Source: Adiantum capillus-veneris (taxonomy: Eukaryota > Streptophyta > Polypodiopsida > Polypodiales > Pteridaceae). Taken from it: a stretch of DNA of 64,000 bases. The stretch lies in assembly GCA_014529385.2 (NCBI GenBank), contig CM043967.1:129157682-129221681 (forward strand), written 5' to 3'. The translations under genes and the position numbers were made by a program. Shown here one piece after another: positions 44,887 to 54,018 of the stretch. A model generated the notes under the pieces. The model ran no database searches. It had not been told where the DNA came from and saw only the letters and a list, made by a program, of their open reading frames with translations. The stretch's first letter is position 1. The number at the start of each line of letters is the position of its first letter.

Positions 44887-45137
44887 GGAGAGTGTGTGTG
44901 CGATCGAGCATTACGAAGGCACGACGGCGGCGAAGCGGTTGAGCGCGGCACGACTGCAGCTTCTTCTTCATCGCGGCGAGGAATCCACCACGAAGGCGAG
45001 CGTAGAGCGGTGAGGGACACACCCTTTGTTTTCTTGAGCTTGCTAGTTTAGGCTTGTTGTGTGCTTGGAGCCGTTTGTGGCTCGCATACGGTGTATTGGC
45101 AAGTCCCTTGCTTCGACAGTGCGGCAAGGAGCGCACA
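44556..45137 (+). repeat. LTR-7 5' LTR
   Basis: 582 bp, TGTTAACCCTCACGGCACAC…GGAGCGCACA. Contains (TG)n(AG)n near 44850-44887, longer than in the 3' LTR, which accounts for most of the length difference. Confidence 0.95.
44752..44759 (+). promoter_or_regulatory. TATA box in LTR-7
   Basis: TATAAAAG, repeated at 49502-49509 in the 3' LTR. About 200 bp into the LTR, a sensible promoter position. Confidence 0.6.
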
Positions 45138-45141
45138 TTTT

Positions 45142-45159
45142 TGGCGCCGTTGTCGGGGA
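45142..45159 (+). other. LTR-7 primer binding site, tRNA-Asp type
   Basis: TGGCGCCGTTGTCGGGGA, one mismatch from the tRNA-Asp complement seen in LTR-1. Confidence 0.85.
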
Positions 45160-46170
45160 TATGCCCTACACTAAGCTCGGTTAGCACTTTACGCTTCCTT
45201 GTGGTGCAATTTCTATCATAGGAAAGGCAGGGAAGGAGTGTGTGGAGATTTCTGTTTTTTGCGTTTTCTGCAATTGCTGTCAAGTTCCAATTTCTGCTAT
45301 TGTTTGCGTTTTTTCAATTTCCGCAATTTCTGCATTTTCAAGTTCGGCGTTTTCAATTTCTGCAATTTTCTGCATTTCTGCGTATTTTTAATTTTCTGCA
45401 ATTTCTGCATTTTCTGCAATTTCTGCATTTTTTCCTGCAATTTCTGTAATTTTCTGCAATTTTCTACAATTTCTGTAATTTTCTGCAATTTCTGCGTTTT
45501 TGTACTTTTTGCATACCTGCGTTTTCAATTTTTGCATTTCTGCACAAAAAAAAAAAAAAAGTTTTTTATTTTTTCTCCCCAAAAAAAAAATAATTTTGGA
45601 AAAAAAAAATTTAAAAAAATAAAAAAAATGAAAAAAAAATAATTTCGGAAATTAAAAACGCGAGCGAGCGGCTAAATTTTTAGAAAATAAAAAACGTGAC
45701 TCTTAAAACGGACGGGTTGGTTTGTATAAAAGATAGATCGGGATCGGGATCATTTTCCCAAGCCCAAGCCCAAGCCCAGGCCCAGGCTTCAGTCCTCAGT
45801 CCTATGATATATACTAGACTCACTCTTATATATATACCCTACTCCCTCAAGAGAGAATGAGAGCATGTGGGACAAGTCCTCCACTCTCCTCCTTTCTCTT
45901 CCCACTTGCACCCTTAGACTTTCTAGTTTGGGCCTAGTTCCCTACTGGAAATTGACAGTTTTAGGGATTCCGAGGGCATAGAGTGACCAAACGGAGGGCT
46001 GTAAAGCACGGCACGACCCTCTGACCGATACGCTTGTTTTGAGCTATCACACGGCCCATTCCACGACACGCTCTAAAAAATCTAGCAAAAAAACAATCAA
46101 AAAACACGCTAAAAACTAGTCACAAGGCCTCCTAGAGCAGCTTTTTGACACCTTAGGGTATCAAAAGCAC
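45160..46170 (+). other. LTR-7 leader with low-complexity repeats
   Basis: From about 45245 to 45545 the sequence is built of TTTCTGCAATTTCTGCATTT-like units of 9-18 bp. A poly-A/T-rich block follows to 45650, then short hexamer repeats (AAGCCC/CAGGCC near 45760-45787). The apparent frame of Phe/Cys/Asn repeats is composition-driven and not counted as a gene. Confidence 0.75.
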
Positions 46171-47694
46171 ATGCACTTACGCTCTGGGCGGGTGCTAGAA
46201 CCCGAGCATATTGAGGGTGCCTCTGTTCATACGGATACCCATTACCCATCCACGATAGGATCTAGACCCTCAGCGGGGACACAAGGTAGCACCACCCAAG
46301 ACCCTAAAATAGCCGCTAGTGATTCCTCCTCCGACTCAGAAATCATGGAAGCATACCCTACCCAAAACACTGAGAGAGAAGGCCATGCACCTCCCGAAGC
46401 TCCACAGCCTAGTACTAGTATGTTTAGCCGTTTCATGGAAACATTAGGTAGAGCTACTCTCTCGGAACCTGATGCAAATGAAGCACACGAAGAGGATGGG
46501 TTGGACTCTGACACACCTCTACGATACCCCATTGAGTTAAATAGTGCCTATGGAAAAGTGCTATATAACGCCTTATTGGACACGGGTGCTAAATACAATC
46601 TGCTATCCTATGGGGTGTGGTGTCAGTTAGGGAAGCCACCTCTATCTGAGAGTATTATCCAAGTCAAGGGTGTCAACAAGAAAAAAACTGCGGTTTTTGG
46701 AATCTGGCACACTTCTGTCAGTTATGACAATGGGGTGGTAGCTCAAGACTTTTTGGTCATGCCTACTGGAACTATGGAGGGTAATATAAACCTAGGCCGC
46801 ACGTGGATGATAGCCACCAAATGCACTATTGATTGGGGGACTGGGGGTGTTACAACGCAAAAACCAACTCTTAGCCCTACCACTCAAGCCATAGTCCCTG
46901 AGATATTGCCCAAGGAAATAAAACCCAAGACATTGCATGTCCAGGAGGTTGAACCATACGTCCCCATAGCCCAACTCTCTAGAGATTCAACTAATGTAGT
47001 TGAAAGAAAGCTTGAGACACACAAGAACCATCCTAATATAACAGAGAAAACATACAAGTGGGTCCCTAAAACCTCTGTAGTGAGCATGGTTGATGCAAAA
47101 AAACGGAAACCTAGTAAGAACCGTACCACTCACTCCAAGAAATGTAAAGAAACGCTGCGTTGGATTCCTAAACGACTATTGGAAGCCCAAGGATACTATG
47201 AAGGAAATGATCAAATCTGGGTGCCCAAACGTAAAGTGTACTCTTACCTGTCACCTGGCCCATGTAAACCCAATCCTGTGGCTCCAAAACAAATTGAAAA
47301 TTGCGGAAAGGAAAAAATCATGGAACGTTACACACCCGTTCTAGAGCTAGTTTGGGTACCAAAGAAAGAACGATTTGTCCCACCTAGCTCAAGAACAGGG
47401 AAATCAAATGAAGCTTCTTGCTCTTCATGTAGTTCCTATACGCAAATAGAAGCTTCGACACAACCTCCACCTACCACTGTACATATCCATCCAAGCACGA
47501 AAGAGTTTGCACCTTCCGGGGTAAGTTCACCACCTACAACAACGTTGCAAATAAAATCCTGGGAGAGTACCTTACCACCCTTGCAGCTTGACGAGGCACC
47601 TAGGGTAATAGAAAACTACTGGCAAAAATCCTCACCTATTACCAACTGGAACAATTGGTTTCAAAGGGTGACAAGCTCATTTCAAACGGTATGA
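46171..47694 (+). CDS. LTR-7 retropepsin-W(V/I)PK protein
   Basis: 507 codons, intact. It starts MHLRSGRVLEPEHIEGASVH; an LRSGK/R motif precedes the protease in several plant gypsy polyproteins. Residues about 120-225 are a retropepsin: LLDTGAKYNLLSYGVW with Asp-Thr-Gly at 137-139, then …GIWHTSVSYD…AQDFLVMP…NLGRTWM. Residues 290-400 hold four short motifs: KWVPK (296-300), RWIPK (330-334), IWVPK (349-353) and VWVPK (394-398), with AQGYYEGNDQIW between the second and third. The tail is Ser/Thr/Pro-rich. The protease could process Gag supplied by a partner; the W-P-K part has no known role. LTR-1 carries a decayed relative. Confidence 0.8.
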   Translation: MHLRSGRVLEPEHIEGASVHTDTHYPSTIGSRPSAGTQGSTTQDPKIAASDSSSDSEIMEAYPTQNTEREGHAPPEAPQPSTSMFSRFMETLGRATLSEPDANEAHEEDGLDSDTPLRYPIELNSAYGKVLYNALLDTGAKYNLLSYGVWCQLGKPPLSESIIQVKGVNKKKTAVFGIWHTSVSYDNGVVAQDFLVMPTGTMEGNINLGRTWMIATKCTIDWGTGGVTTQKPTLSPTTQAIVPEILPKEIKPKTLHVQEVEPYVPIAQLSRDSTNVVERKLETHKNHPNITEKTYKWVPKTSVVSMVDAKKRKPSKNRTTHSKKCKETLRWIPKRLLEAQGYYEGNDQIWVPKRKVYSYLSPGPCKPNPVAPKQIENCGKEKIMERYTPVLELVWVPKKERFVPPSSRTGKSNEASCSSCSSYTQIEASTQPPPTTVHIHPSTKEFAPSGVSSPPTTTLQIKSWESTLPPLQLDEAPRVIENYWQKSSPITNWNNWFQRVTSSFQTV

Positions 47695-49315
47695 TCTACC
47701 CAAGGAAGGGGGGAGTGTTTGCTGACAGTCATCATTCATTTGTTTCCCTCTCAACCTTTTTCCCTGACCTCTCAATTCCAATCTTAGGGAATGTACATAT
47801 AAAGCTTTATACTCACAAAAAAAAAAAAGAGAGCAAGAGCAATTAGCAAACGAGTATGCACATTAAAGTCAAAACATTGACTCAGACCTACACATGTCAC
47901 ATTTGGTACAGTGAAACAGAAACCTATGCCATAAAACACCTTTGATCCTCATCACTTGAGTGATGGAGGGTAGGTAAGATTAGTACGATAGGAGTGTTTT
48001 TGTTTTAGAGTTGAGTGATTAGCAAAGTTCTCTTTTCCCACTAATGTGCCTCCTGGAGGTATTCCTTTTGTTTCCTAGTGTGTACAGGAACGTGTTGCTA
48101 TTGATAGTATTTGGACCTTCATGGAACCTTCAAATCAAGCGCGACCATCAACACAAACAGGTGTTTCTTGTCCATTAGCATTGCCCTTATCTTTTTTGCA
48201 TCCATGTTTGTCTGCTTTGATTGTGATTGGTAGCATAATATTCAGCGCATTGGCTTAGTATCAAACATTTAATTCAATGTAATGTTTTGTCATAATCACT
48301 TGTCTAGGTTTAAAAATCAAGCAGTCCGACTAAGCTAGTTTGACCAAGCTAGGTATTAGAAATCTTCTCTTAATACCATGGGGAATGCCTTCCTAATAAA
48401 CAATGGTTACTTAGGTTCTTAATCCGATTTAGGCAGCATTGTATGAAATGTACTAGGGCTTTCTAGTGGGCTTAACCCTATTGACCTTTAGCGTAAGTAT
48501 TATAAAGGGAGTTTACTAATGTGATGAGCCTGGGGAGGGTAACAGTGTTATATGACCCCCCAAAGTTACAAAATTAAAATGATGAAAATGAACAAACAAA
48601 AAATCAAAGTGCCACAATGTAAAATTTTAAGCTGGAAGAGAAATCTCAGCTTGATTTGGTACTTCACTCACATGTATCGCCTATGGTACTAGAGCCCTAG
48701 AGGTTCCCAGTGTGGGCGCTTTTCCTTGAAAAGCAAAAAACCCAAGGCATACAAAATAAGCACACACATCATAATTGAATCAATGTGAAAAGACCTTGGG
48801 GGGTCAAAGAAAAAGTAATCAGTCAGGCGATGATTTCATGAGAAATTCCTTTTATGGTAGCTTAACTACAAGGTTTTCTAGATATAGCCTCTAGTCAGCC
48901 CTTGAACATGAATACTTGGCTCTCGCGATTAAACAACTTAATTGACCACAGAAAATTAAGAAGCTTACCCATGGTATTAATATTCGATCTCTAGTACCTT
49001 TCGACCGTCAAATTAGCGACCCCAGACTTGTTTAATTTTTTACCTTTACATCTGTTTATGCATTTGATTACATTGCAATTTAATGTTCATTGCTAACAAA
49101 TTGTTTGAAATTCTTTGACTAATCAATTTGTCTACCTAAAACTGCATATGCTTTTTAAGAGAATGCAATTACTGTGCCAATGTTGTTTGATTTTGCAGTG
49201 ACTGAAGAAGGCTAAGGACATTCATCTCAAATGCTCTTCCACCTCGACGAACCAGCTTCAACTCAATAGCTTCCGAGGACGGAATCTACATCAGGAAGGG
49301 GGGCATGTTAACCCT
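47695..49315 (+). other. LTR-7 3' non-coding region
   Basis: About 1.6 kb with no frame of note, ending in the purine tract AGGAAGGGGGGCA at 49303-49315. This is where RT and integrase would lie in a complete element. Confidence 0.65.
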
Positions 49316-49598
49316 CACGGCACACGGACACCCATCACCTACGATGGACGCGTATTATGTATTTGGTAGAGTCAGGTACCGGGCTTGTCGGACCAATAGG
49401 GAAAGGTAGAGTGATCGCCGATGAGAGGCGCACTTTAACTTGGACATTCAAGGGATTAGTTGGTTAAGCATGGGCGCCCAAGTGTGAATGGGGTGAGCTC
49501 CTATAAAAGCCAACTAAACCTAATTTTTACTCATTCTCTCATTTGTGCAATTGAAGAGTGCTCTTGCTCCATCTCCATCTTCTTCTTCTTCACCTCCT

Positions 49599-49633
<35 letters not shown>

Positions 49634-49883
49634 GAGAGTGTGTGTGCGATCGAGCATTACGAAGGCACGACGGCGGCGAAGCGGTTGAGCGCGGCACGAC
49701 TGCAGCTTCTTCTTCATCGCGGCGAGGAATCCACCACGAAGGCGAGCGTAGAGCGGTGAGTGACACACCCTTTGTTTTCTTGAGCTTGCTAGTTTAAGCT
49801 TGTTGTGTGCTTGGAGCCGTTTGTGGCTCGCATACGGTGTATTGGCAAGTCCCTTGCTTCGACAGTGCGGCAAGGAGCGCACA
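49316..49883 (+). repeat. LTR-7 3' LTR
   Basis: 568 bp, near-identical to 44556-45137, followed by the CTACC duplication. Confidence 0.95.
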
Positions 49884-49888
49884 CTACC

Positions 49889-50192
49889 CCAACATCAATG
49901 AATTGGTATTTTTGGGTGCAATTCATGTCCAAAGGCTCACGCTTCTCCTCCAATTTGGCTTGGCAAACTCATTCAGCTTCATAAGGTGACTTGTTTCATT
50001 GAAGGTTGTTGTTTTGTTGCTTGTGATTCATTGGCTATTGTTTGGCTACCATTGTAAGAGGGTGGATGGTGACAGGGCTCCCATAACCCTAAGACAATGT
50101 GCTAGTGATGCTATAACCAAATCTTGTCAATTGATTCCGCAAGCTCTAAGTTCCTTTTTGTGCAAAATATAAAGTTGAAGCTAAGTTGTACA

Positions 50193-50226
<34 letters not shown>

Positions 50227-50485
50227 TTTTAGTGTGTGAGAGTGTTCCATTGGTGTTAGGGTTAGTGTAAATTCCTTGCTTGTTTGTGGGTTGCTCTAAC
50301 GATTCTCCTCTTTTGCGTCCTAGTTCGCTCTTAAACTAGGTGGTGCCCCTTGTGTAGTTGGGATTTGGCTGTGGGTTTTTTGTTTTGGTTTGTGTTGTGT
50401 TGTGCCCCAGCCCCATTGAGCAGCACGGGAGCCTTGAAGGGTGTCTAGAGGTTGCTCTTCTTGTTGCCCGCCCCAGACCGCCTCA
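49889..50485 (+). repeat. LTR-6 3' LTR, second part
   Basis: Continues the LTR from CCAACATCAATGAATTGG to CCGCCTCA, matching 39377-40018 apart from the shorter (CT)n at 50196-50223. Confidence 0.93.
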
Positions 50486-50489
50486 CTAG

Positions 50490-53100
50490 TTTGCTGCGTT
50501 TGCAGAAATCTGATATGGTTGCTTTTTTGCCGCCTCTTGAAGCACTTGTCAAACATGTTTGTGAAGGCTGTCTTTTGGGTAAGATGCAGCGTTCTAAGTT
50601 TCCAAAGGATGGTTCAGTTCGGGCCACGTGCAGGTTGCAGCTTGTGCATAGTGATGTTTGTGGGCCAATGCAAACTCCGTCCTTGGGCAATTACCTGTAC
50701 TTCGTGACTTTCATTGATGATTACTCCAGGCGTGCATGGGTGTTTCCGCTTAAAGCAAAGTCCGAAGTTTTTATGTGCTTCAAACAATTTCTAGCTATGG
50801 CTGAAAATGTCTCGAAATGTACTATGGGCACCCTCCATTCTGATCGAGGGGGGGAGTATATGTCTCATGAATTTACTGCATTTCTGGCTAGTCGTGGATA
50901 AAACACCAATGTACAATGCCTTATACACCTCAGCAAAATGGTGTTGCTGAGAGGAAGAATAGGTCACTGACGGAAATGGCACGATGTATGGTCAAAAGTC
51001 AAGCTTTGCCGCATTCTTTTTGGCTTGAGGCCATCATGTGTGCCACTTATGTACTTACCAGGTGTCCTATGAAAGCTTTGCAGTCTATTACTCCATATGA
51101 AGCATGGCATGATAGAAAGCCTTCTATTGAGCACATGCGTGTTTTTGGTTGTTTGGCATATGCTTTGGTGCCACAAACACAGCGCAGAAAATTGGATGAT
51201 AAGGCTGTCAAATGTATTTTTGTTGATTATAGTGCTGAAAGCAAAGGTTACAGGTTATATCATTCGCAAACAAAGCGTATTTTGGTTTCACGGGATGTAG
51301 TGTTTGTGGAAGATTCTGTTCAGCCCTTGCTGTCATGTACTAGAGACAGTAATGTAAGCTCACGGGACATTTATGACACTTTGTTGCCTTTTTTCAATGG
51401 TGGAAATACGAATGTAAGTTCCAATGAGGCAAATGTACAGCCTATGGAGGTTTTTGAAAATGTTACAGATCAGCCTATTACTAATGCAGATGTACATGAT
51501 ATACTTGGTGAGGCAAGGGCTGAAAATGAGCAGGCTAGAGATATGCCAAAATGGCTGGTGCACACTTTGCGTGACAGTAAATTGGATGCACCTTTGTCTA
51601 GTCGTACTCGTTCACGCTCTCGCCATCATGCATCTTATGCATCAAATTGTTATGCTTTGGTTGTGTCTAGCTTACATGATGTTGAGGAAACTCTGTCTTT
51701 TGATGAAGCACAAAATTCAAGAAATTGGATGGCTGCCATGCAATCAAAATATGATGCCCTTATAGAAAATGACACATGGACTTTATGTGATTTGCCTCCT
51801 GGCAAAAAGGCCATTGGTACGAAATGGGTTTACAAGTTGAAACACAAGCCCAATGGTGAGATCGATTGCCATAAGGCTCGCCTTGTTGCAATGGGTTATG
51901 CACAACAAAAAGGCATAGATTATGAAAAGACTTTTGCTTCCACTTGTCGTATGATTACTGTGCATTGGCAGCTCATTTTGGTTGGGATGGACATCAATCA
52001 GACATCGTTACTACTTTCTTGAATGGTGACATATTTGAGGAAGTTTATGTAATGCAGCGCCTAGGGTTTTGTCAAGAAAGGACAAAAAGACAAAGTGTGC
52101 AGATGTAAGAAGGCTTTGTATGGGTTGAAGCAATCTCCTTGTGCTTGGTATGAGAAAGCTGACACTCATTTGGTCAAACAAGGCTTTCGTAATAACAGTC
52201 CAATAGAAAGCACATTGTATGTCAAGCGTGAGGGTGATGTACTTCTCATTGTGGTTCTTTATGTAGATGATTTGCTGATCACTGGACCAAATGAGAGACA
52301 TATTGCTGAATTTAAGGCTGATTTGAACCTACTTTCAAGATGAAAGATTTGGGGTTGTTGCATTATTACCTGGGTATATAATTTAAGCAGTGTGATGGTG
52401 GTATTGCCTTGTGTCAGAAAAGTTACATAGAGACATTGCTATGTAAGTTTGGACTTGAGGATTGCAAACCTATTGCCACTTCCATGGAAACGGGTTTAAA
52501 ATTGAGTCTTCATGATGCTGGTGATCTTGCAGATGTCATTCTTTACCAATGGATGCCTCATTTATGTATGCAACACGAGGCTGGATATTCAGTTTGCAAT
52601 CTCACAGGTCAGCAGATTTATGCATAGCCTAGGGTCTAAGCATTGGCAGGCTGTCAAGAGGATTTTCCGCTACCTTAGTGGCACTTTACATCTTGCCTTG
52701 TTTTATCCCAAGGGGGGATCATTGCCGCCAGACTACATGCTTTTTCGGACTCAGATTGGGCTAGTTATTTTGACACGCGAGTGTCCACAAGTGGTTTTTG
52801 TTTCATGCTTGGTAGTTCATGTATATCATGGTTGAGCAAGAAGCAACCTACTGTGGCCACTTCGAGTTGTGAGGCTGAGTACAAGGCAGTCTTCACAGCT
52901 ATGGTTGAGTGTGTATGGCTCAGACGCCGTATGGCTGATTTGGGTGTTGGACAGGACACTACCAACACTATCTACACTGACAGTCAGAGCGCATTGGCAG
53001 TTGCGAGGAACCCAGTTTTTCATGCTCGCACAAAGCACACTGAGGTACATTACCACTATGTCAAGGAGAGGCTCTCAGCATGAGAGATCAGCTTGGCTTA
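50490..53100 (+). pseudogene. LTR-5 integrase, reverse transcriptase and RNase H
   Basis: Resumes the LTR-5 polyprotein. The pre-integrase zinc region ends CEGCLLGKMQ. The integrase triad is visible (HSDVCGPM, LHSDRGGEY, NGVAERKNRS) with a frameshift near 50900. RT spans WMAAMQSKYDALIENDTWTL, KARLVAMGYAQQKGIDYEKT and, after further frame changes, ALYGLKQSPCAWYEKA and LYVDDLLITG (catalytic YVDD near 52260). RNase H follows with SSCEAEYKAV and TDSQSALAVA, KHTEVHYHYV. This is the only near-complete reverse transcriptase in the window, but it cannot be translated as one chain. Confidence 0.92.
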
Positions 53101-53270
53101 TGTGCCAACATAGGACAACCTTGCAGATCTTTTCACAAAGGCATTGTCTTGTGAGAAGCTTGAAGCTTTCCGCAAAGCTTTGGGCTTACTCCCCTTTGTG
53201 GACTGATCATGTCCTCAGGGCATGGCACTTCCCTTTACTCTTGTGGCGGCTCTTGTTCACCGCATCACTC

Positions 53271-53281
53271 CAGGGGGGATT
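53271..53281 (+). other. LTR-5 polypurine tract
   Basis: CAGGGGGGATT directly before the 3' LTR. Confidence 0.85.
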
Positions 53282-53508
53282 TGTTACCATATACATGTGG
53301 TAGTGATGTGTGTGAACACACTAGGACTGCCGGGGCATTTTTTCCCTCTTTAGGAGGTTTTTTCCCCCGTGCATTGTATATACGCCCATCACTCTAGGGC
53401 TATCTATCTTTCCATTTCACACTAAGTAACACAATCTCTATTGTGTGCCTTGAGCTTCCTTCGTCTTCTCCAAGCTGTGTGTGTTTCTTTGCAACCCTAA
53501 TTCCAACA
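53282..53508 (+). repeat. LTR-5 3' LTR
   Basis: 227 bp, about ten differences from the 5' LTR, mostly transitions. Followed by CGTAC. Confidence 0.95.
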
Positions 53509-53513
53509 CGTAC

Positions 53514-53552
53514 TCAACGCCATGCATTTTGATTTCTCAACTTGTTTGGAAG
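53514..53552 (+). CDS. ParB-MTase-like gene, exon 4 right half
   Basis: Reads STPCILISQLVWK and ends at a good donor AAG|GTATGT. Joins in frame to GIVPWY at 35248. Confidence 0.75.
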
Positions 53553-53736
53553 GTATGTCATGCCCAACTTGTTTGGGATAATAAGTACATTTCTTTAAAA
53601 AAATTAAATTGCAACTACTTTGAGAATGAGTATGTCTTCAACTACTTTGAAGGTGCCTTAGTTGAAGGTTACAAGTTATGCATGAGTCCATGTTTTCAAA
53701 TAAGCCTTTATTTTTCATGTGGGAAGTCTATTCAAA

Positions 53737-53948
53737 AGTGTCAAGTTATGGATTGGGTTACGATTTGTATAATGTCCCAAATTCCCACGTGGGATGCCTT
53801 TGCAGATGTGGCAAGTTATGGATGGAATTTTGGTTTGAAATATGCCTTGAATTCCCATGTGGGATTCCTTTGCAAAGGTGGCAAGTTATGGATGGAGTGA
53901 TGGTTTGAAATATACCTTGAATTCCTACGTGGGAAGCCTATGTGCAGA
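53737..53948. repeat. Three tandem ~70 bp units in an intron
   Basis: Units begin GTGKCAAGTTATGGATKG at about 53737, 53808 and 53878, each with a TTCCYACGTGGGA-like palindromic core. They lie wholly in the intron 53553-54018. Confidence 0.8.
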
Positions 53949-54018
53949 CATGGATTTGTTTGTGTTGTGTTGCTAATGGCTCATAAAAACATTGTTAAAT
54001 AATTGTCTTGCTTTGAAG

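Larger units (their letters stand above)
44556..49883 (+). mobile_element. LTR-7: retropepsin-only LTR element
   Basis: 5328 bp, with LTRs 44556-45137 and 49316-49883 and perfect target duplication CTACC (44551-44555 and 49884-49888). Plus orientation: tRNA-Asp-type primer site after the 5' LTR, purine tract AGGAAGGGGGGCA before the 3' LTR. One 507-codon frame encodes a retropepsin plus W-V/I-P-K motifs. No gag knuckle, RT, RNase H or integrase. Its LTRs differ at only a handful of positions. Protein and primer site tie it to LTR-1. It is the youngest layer of this nest. Confidence 0.95.
37418..50485 (+). mobile_element. LTR-6: gag-only element with 2.6 kb LTRs, hosting LTR-7
   Basis: 5' LTR 37418-40018. 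The 3' LTR runs 42557-44555 and resumes at 49889-50485, interrupted by LTR-7. Flanked by CTAG (37414-37417 and 50486-50489). Joining across it restores the LTR-5 reading …HVNFAS|LLRLQK… exactly. The 2.5 kb interior has a primer-site-like sequence, a 403-codon gag, a second open frame without recognised function and a purine tract. No protease, RT or integrase. This fits a large retrotransposon derivative (LARD) that still makes Gag. LTR copies are nearly identical by eye, implying recent insertion. Confidence 0.93.
35249..53508 (+). mobile_element. LTR-5: Ty1/copia element hosting LTR-6 and LTR-7
   Basis: LTRs of 227 bp at both ends (35249-35475 and 53282-53508), TGTTACC…CCAACA. The flanks are GGTAC on the left and CGTAC on the right, a target duplication with one mismatch. 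Plus orientation: primer site after the left LTR, purine tract CCAGGGGGGATT before the right LTR. Own length about 5.2 kb, a normal copia size, with gag, protease, integrase, RT and RNase H all recognisable but frameshifted. By eye I count about ten differences between its LTRs, more than between those of the elements nested in it. It lies inside an exon of the ParB-methyltransferase-like gene. Confidence 0.95.

Noticed and set aside
44781-45020. Frames on both strands in the LTR-7 LTRs, also at 49460-49882
   Set aside because: Serine/arginine-rich translations of (CT)/(TG) and GC-rich LTR sequence, duplicated only because the LTRs are.
45199-45642. 147-codon Phe/Cys/Asn-rich frame in LTR-7
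   Set aside because: Generated by TTTCTGCAA-type low-complexity DNA; the complementary strand gives an equally open Lys/Gln frame.
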